From Edaphochlamys debaryana (Eukaryota; Chlorophyta; Chlorophyceae; Chlamydomonadales): a stretch of 64,000 nucleotides of DNA. Positions 46,152-58,700 of the stretch are shown piece after piece. Location of the stretch: assembly GCA_016858145.1 (NCBI GenBank), contig JAEHOE010000002.1, forward strand, positions 2,294,001 to 2,358,000, given 5' to 3'. Within the stretch, counting starts at the first letter, position 1. Every line of letters begins with the position of its first letter. Under the pieces are notes generated by a model that was not told the origin of the DNA, did no database searches, and was given only the letters and a program-made list of their open reading frames with translations. The position numbers and the translations under genes are program-made.

Positions 46152-46205
46152 CGTACGGAGTCGACAACAGGGGTCATCGCCGGATAACTCTTGCATTGGA
46201 CAAAG

Positions 46206-46210
46206 TTACA
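46206..46210 (-). terminator. TGTAA poly(A) signal of the coiled-coil gene
   Basis: TTACA on the plus strand, 569 nt beyond the stop codon (46779-46781) on the minus strand. Confidence 0.65.
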
Positions 46211-46778
46211 ACTGCTTAACCACCAAATGATGGTCGATGAATGAAGCCTTGCATTTGTGATTCGCCCTGAATCCGAAAAGCTACGCTCAGACTTGAATGT
46301 GCATGCCTAACATCGGTTTGCCCACCGCCCCAGAGCCCTTGACTTTGGGCATGGGCAGCCTGGCGTTGTGCAAATACCGTACGGCACCTGACTATTTCTG
46401 AGTCCCCCGCCCCGAGCGCCAATGCTACCCGCTGTGGCAGGCCTCCTTGCAGCCATCCATGTACCCTAAGAGTGTGGTAGCCTGCCTTCGGCACGGCGCC
46501 CCAGGCTTAAGAGCCCCGGCAGTCGACCTGCGGCCGCTCCTGGACCAGTGGTCAAACACCATGCCGGTCCACGTTCCCCCGCGCACGGTCCGTCCGCCGA
46601 TGCAGAGCACGGGCACCAGCTCGGTCGTCCAGCCCTGTCACTCCCAGTACCTCCCTGCCTGCCCCGCTCTCCCGCTGTACCGTGGCTTCGGCGCCCACCC
46701 TGGCAGCCGGCTCTGGCGGCGAGGCGCTCTCCAGTCGCCTCCCAGACACCGGCAGGCCCTCGTCAACAAGGTATCCTC

Positions 46779-49700
46779 TCAGTCCATGGCCAGGCTGTTC
46801 TCCGACAGCACCCCCGCCGCCACCAGGTCAGCGCCCTCGTGGCTCCGCCGGAGGGCGCTCAGCAGCGATCCCCGTCGAGCAGGGTCCTGCGCAGCCGGGC
46901 GGGTGGCAGCCGTCAAGGCACACATGGTAGCGGTCAGAGCAACGGGCCAGCGCGCGTGCTATCGCCCGTCTCCGCACCGCCCTGCTGTATGCCAGACCAG
47001 GGACCTCGCACATGGGCCCTAGTGCTGGGCGCGCCGCCGCACCTGGAGTGTGGTGATGGTCTGCATCTGCGCCGCCACGCCGGCCTCCCAGTCCGCCAGG
47101 GAGCGCTGGTGGCTCTCCACCAGCCGCCGCACCTCGCCCAGCTCGGCGGCACTGCCTGCGCGTCATGGTTGTGTGACCGAGAGGTGTAAGCGGGGTCGGG
47201 CGGAACATGGGCTGGCGAAGGCAGGCGGATGTGCGCGAGGAGGGATACGGCCTGTCCAGCGAGGCCTGTCTGACCATAGTCGTGAGGACTGTGGTTCAGA
47301 GCATCCAGGCATGCATGGCCATAGGCCCCACTCACTCGCATCGCCGACGGCTTGCAGCGTCTTCTGCACCGCCACCTGCAGCGTGCTGAGCTCGGCCGCC
47401 AGCACGTCCAGGGCGGTGCAGCAGCGCTCCAGCAGCGGCCGCTCCTCCCGGCCCAGATCGGCGCCCACGCCGTCCGTGATCCGGTACAGGCGCTGTACGG
47501 CACAGCGGGCAGCACACGGGGTTTGTGTAAGGTTTATGCTCTCAGGCCAATAGTGATAGTGGGGCCCCAGCGGCATAGTGGCTACTACCCTTACGGCAAC
47601 TAGCGCAGCATAGTGTACGGCAGCACACACGCGCACCTGCAGCCGCTCCAGTCCGCGCGTGGCCGACGTGAGCGTGCTGTGGAGCAGGACCTGCAGCGTG
47701 CGCTGCTGCCGAGCCAGGCCCAAGCCGGGGCCTCCGCCGCCTCCGCCCGCGCCGCCCGTGCCCTGCTGCACCGAGGACGCCGTAACGGTGGAGCTGAAGG
47801 AAGCTTCGGAGGCGAACAGGGGCGGCGCCGGCGGCTCAACAGCCGCAAAGCGACGGCTGGGCTCTTCCCGCCGCGCCTGCCCTGCAGCGGCCAGACGCGC
47901 CCGTTGGGCCTCGGGGATGACCGACCCCAGCAACGGTGTGTCTGACGGCGCCACGCTCTCCCGCGCTGTGTCTACTGTGCCGGCATCGATGCTCGCTCGC
48001 GCGCGCCAGTAGGCTTGGGCCCCGCCGCCCTGGCCCTGCTGTGCGGCCGCTGTGGCTTGACGCTGGAAGCCGCCTTGGGCCGCCAGCCGTGGCGTCTCGG
48101 AGGGTGCGGGGCCCCGGAGGGAGGAGGTCGAGGCCTCCACATCCAGGCCCCCGGCCGGGTAGGAACCGCGGACCGGTGGCTGGGCTGCCCTGGACCGGCC
48201 CCCGGCGCCAAAGCCGTCCAAGACGCTTGCACGTGCTGCACCGAGGCCCCCAGCGACAGGTACGGATGTGGATGGAGCGCCGGAGCTGAAGCCCCGGGCC
48301 CGGGCGGCGGCATCCAGCTCGGAGGCAGCCGCGGCTGCGGAGCTGGCGGCCGCACGGGAGGGCCAGCGGCTGGAAGGACCGGCGTCGAGCGAGAGGCTGG
48401 GGGCAGCGCTGCTGAGCGGCGGAGGGGCGAAGACCCCGCTGGTGAGGTAGGCGCCTGCGCCTGTGGAGGAGCCACCGGGGCGGCCGGCGACGGCGCCACC
48501 CGACTCCGCTGCGAGGGCGCGTGCTGTCCCCGCAAGAGCCCCTGCGGTCGGTGTGCCGAGCAAGCAGCAGGTTCAGAGCTTCAGACCGGTTTTAACCCTG
48601 ACGCTGTGCAACGGACAGGCGCAAATATACGTGAAGGAACACCGGCTACGTTGCGAAGTCCCAACCAGCATGCCCCTCACTCTGTGTGGCGGCAGGCAGG
48701 CGCTGCATCGAGCCGGTGAGTTGGGGCCCCATCAGGGCAATGCCGCTGCCTCGGCCGGGGCTGACCGCCCGTGCACGGTTGTTAACGATCCCCGCCGCCT
48801 GCTGCGCCTCTTCCAGCGCCTGCTGCGCCCGCATCTCGGCTGTGCGGGCTAACAACGCCTGGCCCTGCAGGGGCAGCAAACAAGGGGCGGGAAGTACCCC
48901 GGCAGGGTGTCAGGACCGGTACACTCAGCTGTGTGCTTGCATCCTCAGGACATACCGGTAAGGAGGTCGAGCCCGGCCTCCTCCCTAGTCAGGTAACTGT
49001 AGGTGGGCTAGCATTAGCTCCCTCGCCGTTCACTGCAGCACGCCAGCAGGCGCACCCTACGCACCCGGAGGTCGTCCTTGTGCTCCTCCAGCCGTTCTAC
49101 CCGCGCCTGCAGCTCGTCTTCGCGAGCCGTCACCGCCGCCTCCCGCTCCGTCACCTCGGCGGCGGCCGCACGCACCGCCGCCTGCGCCTCGGCAGCGCGT
49201 CGCTCCATCTCCTGCACAGGATCGGGTGGGGTCCGGGCAGGCATAGGTGAGTCTCTACCCACCCGTCTTTTGCCCCACTTCACCCCACAGTGCCGTGCAG
49301 CCTGAGATGCGCCGCTGGACCTCCAGCCCTTGACTCAACACCCCTCCACCAGTCATGACCCCGTCTCGACTCGACCCCGGGACGTCAGCGTCACGGCCCA
49401 CAACACGCGAAAGCACGTGGACCCCAGGTGTGTGGGCCCCCAGCACGCGCTCACCTGCAGCTCGTCTCGCCGGGCGTCCAGTGCGTCCCTGATGCCCGCC
49501 AGCCGCACCCCCTCGTCGTGCACGCGCCGCGCCTCCGTCTCCAGCGCCCCGCGTTCCTCCACCAGCACCCGCTCCGCCTCCCGCACGCCAGCCAGCCTGC
49601 GGGCAGACGGGCCGTATCGCGTGTAATAAAGAGCACACGGGTGTGACGGGGGAGCAGTTCGCGTGTTGTTGGGGCAACAGACTGGCAAGCACAGGTGCTG

Positions 49701-52700
49701 AGCACTTTGCTGCTGTCCACTACCGTACGGCCCCACCTGGCCTCGACCTCCTGTTCCGTCTGCCGCTGGGCCTCCTGAGCCGACCTCAGCGCTGCCCGCT
49801 GCTCCGCCAGCTCCGCCTGTTCCCCCGCCAGCTCGGCCATGCCCCGATCCAGACGTGCCGCCACCTCCTGCCGCAGCGCCTGCGTTCACCATGGCCGCGA
49901 ACCCCAGAGTGTCAGTGCCATGTGTACACAACCCATGCGCGAATCAGGCCTCCGGAAACCACCATGATCGCGTGAGCAGCAAGCGCGCTGACCCTATTGC
50001 GGTACGGCCCCCACCTGCAGGTTGGCCTGCTGCGCCTGCAGCGCCTCGCCCTGCTGGCTGGCGGCGTCCAGCTGCCGCTGCTTGTCCGACACCAGCGCCT
50101 GCGCGGCGGCGTGCTGGCGCTGCAGCTCCGCCTCCTGCCGGGACAGCCGGTCCCGCTGGGCCGCCAGCCTGCGCGCGAGGGTGCGGAAAGCAGTTTGCAA
50201 GCAAGGCCGTGGGGAGTGTGCTCAGGCTGTGCGGTGCGTGTGGTGGGCCAGCCTTGGGCGGCTGTGCTGAGTACAACAATTAGGGAAAGTCCGCTGCGGG
50301 CGCCACTCACTGCTCCTCCTGCGCCTGGAGTTCAGCGGCCTTTCGGTCGAGTGCCGCAGCCATGGAGTCGACCTGGGTGCGAGCGGCCTCGCCGTCCGCC
50401 AGCACCGCCTCGCGGCCGTCGAGCTCCCCGGCGCGACTGCGCAGCCAAGCGGCCTCGGCCTCCAGGCGGGACCGCTCCGACGCCTGGGCCGCGCGCTCGC
50501 TGTCAATACTGGCCCGCTCGGCTTCCAACCTGAGGAGGCGATGGCGGTTGTAAGAAAACGAAAGCGAAAGGAAGGAGCTGTTGGAGATGGGAGGCGTGAC
50601 TGCACTGTGCGGGCACGGTGTGCGCTGGACAGGCAAGGTAGCTGAGAGCGTGGGAGGTCAGGGGCGGGGAAGGTGTGTTGGAAGCCCGTTGCTCACCGAG
50701 CGCGGTCCGCCTCAAGCCGAGAGCGCAGCTCCTCTGCCGCGGTGGCGGCGTCCGTAGCTGCCTGCTGCTGTGCCGTCAGTTGGGCCCGCTCCGACACAAG
50801 CCCTTGTTGTAAGGCCTGCACGGGACACCAACAATGTTGAACCACCACGAGCCTAGCCCAAGCAAACCTTCCACACACTCACCGCACACGAAACACCCTA
50901 GACCCATGTGACTACACGGCAAGCACCCTCCCTCCCGAGTCCCGAGCCGTTGGCGCCCCACCTGCAGCTCCTGCTCCCTGCGCTCCACGGCCGCCGCCCG
51001 CTCCTCCTGCTGCCTGCCCCGCTCCTCCAGCGCCCGACTGCGCGCCTCCAGCGTGCGGATGTTGTCCTCCAGCTGAGCCGCCTGGTCGTCCAGGGCTTGG
51101 CGCCGCTGTTCCAGCAGCGACCGCTGGCGGTCCAGGTCCCGCCTCTGCGCCTCCACCTGACGGGACTGCTCCTCCACGTCCTGAGGGCGCATGCGGGAGG
51201 GTGCGGAGGGCACGTGTCTTGCTGCAGGGCTGTGAAGGACACGGGCACAAGCAGGCGAGCAGTCCAGGACGAGGCCTGTGGGGCTTGCCTTCATTGCCGA
51301 CGCCTCCAGCTCGCGCCGGCTGTGGGCACTGGAGGCCTCCGCGGCGGCCTCGCTGCGTGCCTCCTCCACCTGACGCTCCACGTCCGCCACTTTCCGCTGC
51401 AGCGCCGCCACCTGAGCCCGCAGGCCCGCCTCCTGCTGCTCCGCCGCCTGCACACGAGAGGGATCCAGCCACATGCGATCAGCATCCAGGTACACGAGGC
51501 CGGATGGCTTGAGCCGTATCCTTGCGGCAATAGAGACAGGGATAGGTGGAGCCCGCAGCGCGAACACGGAAACTCGCTGTTTCTTCGCACCTGCCGGTGC
51601 AACTGGCCCTCGCCCTCACAGGCCGCGAAAGTGGCCTGCAGCGCTGCCAGCTGCCCCTCCCGGGCAGCCAAGTCAGCACGAGCCGCCGCCAGCTGCGCTT
51701 CCGCTGTGCCAGCACGCTCCGCCGCCACTCGCTCCCGCTGGCTAGCCTGTCAAGCACACCCGGGGGTGGTGGTCGGAACAGCAAGGTCGGTTAGCACACC
51801 CAACCGCTTGGGGTGGCCAGGGTGTTGTTAGCATGAGAAGCTGGGACTAGGCCGCTGGACCCTGCCGTACCTGCTGTGCCAGGTCAAGTTGCTCGGCGGC
51901 CTGCGTCTGCGCGGCCGTTGCCTCGGCCCTGGCGGCTGCAAGGAGGCCCTCGAGCTCCTCTGCGGGAACAGGGCAAAGACGCAGAAGTGACTTCGCCGCA
52001 GCCCACAATTCCTGTGCCCGGCCATGACATAGCGGTGCCAACACGGCCACAGAACGCTTCACGCTGCGGCCGTGACGCGAATTTGAAATTCACTAGATCC
52101 ACGCACCTGATGCGCGGCCCCGGGTGGTCTGCAGCTGTTCGACTGTGGCCAACGCAGCGTCCAGATCGGCCTGGGCGCGGCGGGCTGCCTGCTGGGCGGC
52201 CGCCACCTCGCCCTCCAGCCGCTCCCGCTCCGCAGCCGCCACTTCCCGAGCGCTCCGTAGCTCCTGCTCTAGCCGAGCCCGCTCCGCCTCGGCCGCCTGC
52301 TGGGCGGCGTGCAGCTGGGCGGCGCTGCGCTTGCTCTCCAGCGCCACCGCTTGTGTCGCGGCGCGCACCGCTTCCGCGCTGCGTTCCCGCTCCAACGCCG
52401 CCTCCTGCCGCGTACTGGAGAGCTCCGTCTCCAGCCGCTGTCGCTCTGAAGCCGAGGCGGTGGTCGTGCGGTGTAGCTCGGCCTCGAGCTGCTCGCGCTC
52501 CATGGCCGCCTCTGAATCGGCCACGGAGGCCTCGGCCTGCGCCTGCCGTGCCTCCTCCTCGGCTGCATCCACTTGGTTCTGCAACTGCCGGCAGCGCTCC
52601 TCGGCGGACTGCTTATGCGCTTGGAGCGTAGCGATGCGGCCCGCCGCCTCCTGCGGGGCAATGAGGCGGCGGCACGGGGCATGTGGGGTGGGTTGATGGG

Positions 52701-55700
52701 GACCGCGCGAGTCTCACAGGACCGGGAAAGGACTCGGTTGAGGGGTGCTGGCGTGAGGAAGCGGCCCGACAAGCGGGTAACGACGGGTACCGACCTGGAG
52801 CTCGTGCCTGCGGGCGTCCAGGTCAGCCTGAAGGGCTTCGATCTGACGGGCCTGCTCCTCAGACAACCTGGCAGCCTGCATGGCGAGACAAACAGACGGG
52901 TGGCCTTAAGCAGCCATACGCAGCGGCCATCAGCTCCCATGCCAGGAACGCAGGGTCCCCCTGAACGCACCTCCAGCGTGCGGACCTCCCACTCCGCGTC
53001 TGCCGTCTTCCGGGCCGCTGCGAGGTCGCTCTGCAGCTGGCTGCCCAGGCTCCGCAGCTGCGTCTGCACGCGCGACACACCACCACCTCGTAAGCTCTCC
53101 GTCACCCTCACACACCACACAGCACACCGCAACTGACTGGACGCATCATTACCCACCTGCATGTGCGTCTCCTGGGTGGAAAGGTCCGCCGTGCGGGTGT
53201 CAAGGTCCGTGGCCATCCGCTGTGAGAGGCCCTCCAGCGCAGCCCACCGCGAGTCCAGCAGCCCCCGGGCACGCGAGTGCCAGCCATCCATGTCAGAGTC
53301 CATGCGGCGGCTCAGGGCTTGCAGGTCCGCTGAGGAGTAAACGGCGGGAGAAGCAGCCACTCGGGTGAAATCCACCGAACAGCCACGCACTAAGGTTGTT
53401 GGCAGGGCCGAGGCGGCGGGAGGTTAAGCAGGAGGTACTTAGGACTAAGCTCTGTCCACACCTACCTTGCATGCGCGTCAGCTCCGCCGTGCGCGAGTCG
53501 ACACGGGCCTCCCTGGCCGCCAGCTGCTGGGCTGCCCGCTCGTGGCCCTCCTGCAAGGCAAAGCGGTCATCAGCACCAGTGTCAAGCGTGTCTCGTTTCC
53601 CATAGGCAACACGACCACGGTCCAGCTTAACGTATATCAAGGGTACAGTACGGCACAGCATGGCGCAGTACGGCACCGCACGGTTCGTCGGCACAGCACG
53701 GCGCGCCGCCAGGTCGTTGAAGCTTCTCCGGCAGGCTGTACCCAGGCCCTTCCCACCTGCAGGCTGTGGAGCTGCTGCAGGGAGGCCTCCACCTCGACTC
53801 GCTGGCCCTCCAGGTGCTGGGCCCGCCGCACAAGCTCCTCCCGCTCCGTCGCCTGCAGAGATCAGGCCATGGCCCACGAACAGCATAGTAAGGCCCTCAT
53901 GGGTAGCCTTGCAAGAGCGCGAGCGGAGGCGTAACAGGGCAACTGCTCATGTCAAGAAGAGCTTGCTGGCTGTGAGCTACTCACCGCCTGGGTGAGTGCA
54001 CGCTGTACGGACTGCTCCCGGGTCTCAAGCTCCACCTCCCGCTTGTCCGCGGCCTCCTTGCGCACGTTCAGCTCAGTCTCCGCCTGCGGGCAAGGTCATT
54101 CTCTGAAGCTCAAGCCAGCTTCCCCTCGCTTTGCGCAAATATTTATTTATACTGTGGAGGTTGTCCCAGCCAGCCCCGCACCGGCCCGGCCTCCGAAAGG
54201 ACTCCTTAGCGCGCTCCGCAGGCTCGGCCCACCTGGGACACGGACAGCGCACGGGCCTTGGCTTGCTCCACCAGCTCCCGAGCGCCCTGCATGTCGTGCT
54301 CGTGGTCGGCCGTGGAGCGACGCATGCGGGCGTGCAGCTCCAGACGCTCAGTGGCCAGCGCCTGGGGCGAGCACAAGCAAGGGCAGCAGGGGCGGGAGTG
54401 CGTGTGGGAGGGGATTGCGGGCATGGAGGTGTGCCGGGGTCAGGGAGGAGGATTGCGACGGAGCAAGGCGTGGACGGGTGATAGAGTAGGCCAGTGATTG
54501 AGGGAAGAAGGAGGTGTGCTGCTGCTGGGTCTCACCTCCTTGTCGGATTGAAGTTGCCGCCGCTGCTGGTCCAGCTCCTCCACCTTGGCCTCGAGCGCCT
54601 CCGCATCCGCCTGCAGGGGCAGCGCCAAGGAGCCTCAGCCCAGAATCTTCTGATACAGGTATGGAAACTCCCACCAATTGACTGAAGCCCTGCGGCAAAG
54701 CCAGGGCCCAACCGCGACCCCACCTTGAGGCCGTCCCTGACCTCCTCCAGGTGCAAACGCTCCTGTGCCAGAGCCTGCGCCTTAGACTCCAGCGCCTCCC
54801 GCTCAGCAGCTATAGCCTGCCAGGGTGAACGGGGCACAGGGATTGGGCGGGCTTGAAGAGACGCAAGGAAAGCGGGTGAACGCATCTCCACATACGGGTA
54901 CGCAAACCTTGAGAGTTGCGTGTCCCTGATCCCGAGTAGCTCACCGCCATTGCAGCCTCCCGCTCGGCGACCGCCTCCGCCACCTGTGCCCTCTGCTCGT
55001 CCAGCGCCGACCGCTCTGCCTCGTGCACCGCATTCGCCCCGGCCATCTGAGCCTCGAGTCGCTCGGCCTCCGCCTGCACCTCCTCCCTGGCAGCCGCCAG
55101 CCTAGACTCCTGCTCGTCCAAGGCTGCCGTACGCTCCTGCAGCTGGGCCTCTCGGGCCTCGACCGCCTCAGCACGCTGCTCCAAGTCTTTGAGCCGCTCG
55201 AGTCCAAGCTGCAGCTCCGCCTGCTCCTGTTTGAGCTCGGCTGCGCGCTGCGAGAGGGCCTCGGCCTGGGCGTGGGCGGCGGTCTGCTCGGCCTGCGCAC
55301 ACGGTGTTGAGGGGCGGGCTCGTGAGGATAGGAATGAACCAAGCTGCAGCGCGCTGCACAGCAAAGGTCACAAGTCTTCAGCACAGAGGCTTCTACGAAG
55401 AGACTTTACCAGAGTCTACGGGGACCAGGGTCAGACAGGGGTGATCGAGGAGCCGCACACGGGGCCACTCCTGTCGAGGCTCGCGGGGCTCACCTGCAGG
55501 TGCCGCTCCGCCTCCTCGAGCTGCTCCCGCACCGCCGCCAGCCGCTGCCGCTCCGCCAGCGCCTCGTCCACCAACGACTGCATCTGAGCCAGGGACTCCT
55601 CCCGCTCGTCCAACTGCGAGTACGGCAAACACGGGATCATGATCATAATCACGACAAGCTAACGGTAGTGCACGCCTTGGCAAGGCGAATCTTGATGTGT

Positions 55701-58700
55701 GGCCGACGATTTCAAAGCAAGGATAAGATTCAAACCCTTCCCGCATTCGAACCCCCGCCCTGACTCACGTGCTGCCGTGAAGCGTCGAGCTGCTCGGCCC
55801 AACGCGCTAGACGGCTCTCAGCGTCAGAGACGTCGGCCTCCCGGGCCACCAGCTCCTGAGCCCGCTTGGCCACCTCCGCCTCCAAGCCCTGCACTCGCTC
55901 CAGTGCGGTTGCCTCACGCGCCTCCGCCGCCTGCTCACGCTCCCGCGCAGCCTGGTGTGCGGCCGCAACCTCTGTGGCGGTGCGTGCCTCCACCGCCTCC
56001 ACACGCTCACCCGCCGCCTTGACCGCCGCCTCGGCCTCCGCCTGCTTGGCTGTGGCGGCGACCTGGGCGGCGTCTACCTGCTGTCGGCTCTGCACCAGCT
56101 CCTGGGTCGTGGCCTGTGGATCAGAGGCGGGGCTGGTGGATGATATGGCTCGACAGTGGCGGGAAGGAGTGCTGCATGTGCAAGGAGACCACGCAATCTG
56201 CGGTGCACCCACCTCGAGCTGCTTCTCGTGCTTGTCAAGCGCCTCGCTCCTCGTCTGCATGCAGGTGATGACAGAGGAGCACATCATCATCGCCCACAGC
56301 GGTCTCCGCAAACTAAGCCAGGCAACGCGCACTTCCACAACGCGGAACCGCACCGCGTACCTTGAGCTGTGCAGCCATGGCCAGCAGCTGAGCCCGCTCC
56401 TCGCCCAGGGCCTCGGCCGTGGCACGGAGGTCCGCCTCCCGACGGGCCAGGGCCGCGGCGTTGGCGGCGGCCTGCCTGGCCGCCGCCTGGGCACGAGCCT
56501 GCGCACCAATGCAACCCGCACACACCCTTCGTTCAGCAAGCAGTTTTAGATCCAATAGAGAGCCGAGTTACACCCCCAGATCGAGATCAAACAGGTTTCC
56601 ACGCGGCTGTGTACCTGGCTGGCGGCGATCTGCTTGCTGGCGGCCGACAGCTTGGCCAAGCGCATGTGTAGCCCCATGGCCAGCTCCTGCAGACCCGTCT
56701 CGTGCGCCAGCACCGCCGCCCGCCGCTGCTCTAGGGCAGCGAGCGCCGCAGCGCCGGCGGAGGAAGAGGCGCCGGCGCGGCCGCCCAATGAGGACAGGTC
56801 CCCTGCCACGCCCGCCAGCGCCTCTGCGGCCGCGGCGCTGGATGGCAGGGTCGCTTGCAGCGCCGGCGGTAGCTCGTCCTGCGGGGTTTGCATGGGAGGC
56901 AGCCAACCGGGCTCACGCAAAGACACCTATCCAGATAATCCCCTGCACAGTGCTTAGCGGCTGCTTTCGCCGTGTCCCTGATTCCAGCCGTTCAGAAGCC
57001 CGTGAGGCACCCACCATCGCCACGGTGTCCAGCTCGAGCGGCGCCTCCTCCAGCGGTGCAACCTCCCCCCGCAGGTTGTTGAGCTGCTTGTTGAGGTCAC
57101 GCCAGGTGCCCATCAGCTTGGCCTCGCGGCTGTCCAGAGACGTGCCGAGCGCGGACAGCGACTGGGAGGAGAACAGCAGGGGTGGAAAAGGCAGAACACA
57201 CAGCATCAGGCTCCCACGTAGGCGGTAAATGGAATGCCGCTCAGGGCTAGCCACTAGCCCGGGATGCACGGCTTGAAGTGTCTAGCCGCCCGGAGCCAGG
57301 TACCAGCAAGCGGCCCCCACCTTGCTCAGGGAGTCGAGCTCCCGCCGCGCCGCGGCGGCTTGCTCCATGACGGCCCGTGCCTCGGCCTGCTTGGCCTCCG
57401 CCCCAGCCATGAGCTCCTTGGCGCGTGCCTCCTGCGCCAAAACGCGCTGGGCCTCGCGTTCCCGCTCCCCCGCAGCCTCCTCTCGAAGCTTGGCGGCCTG
57501 GGGTACAAAGAAGACCACCCGAGGACAGCGCTTAAGGCGGGACCCCGGGGCCCTCCGGTACAGCGCGGTGCGCGTGGTACCCCCTCTTAACAGTGCAAGG
57601 ATAAGGCGGTAGCAAGCGCATTGCTACCAGCCCACCTGTACGGCCGCCGCTGCCTCGGCGTGTCGTGCGCTGATGTCGCGGTCCGCCGCCACCGCCCGCT
57701 CCTCCAGCTCCCGGGTGCGCTTCTCCCGAGCCTCAGCGCGCGCCTACAGGCCCGAGGGACGGGAAATGAGCAGCACTGGCATGAGCCTGGCGACTAGCGC
57801 TAGCGCTTCTCAACATACCAAAACGAGGGACATGATGTTCACTTTGCTGTCCCCACGACAAGAGCTGCCCCATGCCCGCTGCTGCCTCGCCCCAATGCGG
57901 CACCCAGCTGCCCCATGCCCCCAGCTGCCTCGACAAACGCAATTGTCCCACCTTCGCGTGTTGGGCCTCCTCCTTGGCCACCTCCGCCTCCCGCTGCAGC
58001 CGCCGCGACTCCGCGCCCAGCCGCTCCACCTCGGACCGCTCGGCCGCCAGAGCCTGCGCGGCGCAACACGGGCCATCCCTCGAAACCCTTCGACTAGCAC
58101 AGGAGAGCTAGGCCCTGGCCCTTTGCCAAGCCAAGCGCGTGATGAGATCCACACAGCCTGCTACACCAGCTTGCAGGGCTACAGACATTTGTGAGGCCCG
58201 CATCACCCGCCCACCTTGCGCTCCTGAGCCAGGCGGTCCCGCTGCTCGCCCAGCTCCCGCAGCTTGGCGTCCACGTCAGCCTGCTGCAGCCGCAGCGCCG
58301 CGTCCAGGCCCTTGAGCGTTGCCTCCTTCTCGCCCGACTCCTGCAAGGGATTGGACAAGCAGGCAGGCAAGCAGCCCGTGCTGTCAGAAACCCCTGGCAC
58401 AGCTAGGTGATCAGGCGCTATCTGCGGTCGTCAACCCTGGACAAAGCTCTGCCCACAGCGTTGCGCCCCGCAGCCCTGAGCCCCGGTCGCACCCGCGCGT
58501 GCCTCTGCTCGGCCGCCGCCAGGTCCTGCGCGCGTCGCTCCAGGGAGCGGGACGTGTTCTGCATCTCCTGCTCCCTCAGCTCCAGGGCCATGACGCGGCG
58601 CTGGTGCTCCATCTCCAGAGCCGAGCGGTGCTGCTCCACCTCGGCCTGCGGGCAGAGGGGGTGCGGGCGTTGGGGTCGCGTGGGCGTTGGGAGTTGCGGC

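Larger units (their letters stand above)
45791..46778. other. Convergent 3' regions of the YHYH and coiled-coil genes
   Basis: No coding exon. It holds the 3' UTR of the YHYH gene (plus, to about 46170) and of the coiled-coil gene (minus, 46778 down to about 46190). The two poly(A) signals are 54 bp apart, so the transcripts probably abut or overlap. Confidence 0.6.

Noticed and set aside
46447..47189. Plus-strand ORFs of about 190-210 codons
   Set aside because: Antisense to the last exons and introns of the coiled-coil gene; stops removed by base composition.
55740..55762. tRNA-like TTCGAACCCCCG near 55747
   Set aside because: It resembles a T-loop box, but no A box or cloverleaf can be built around it.
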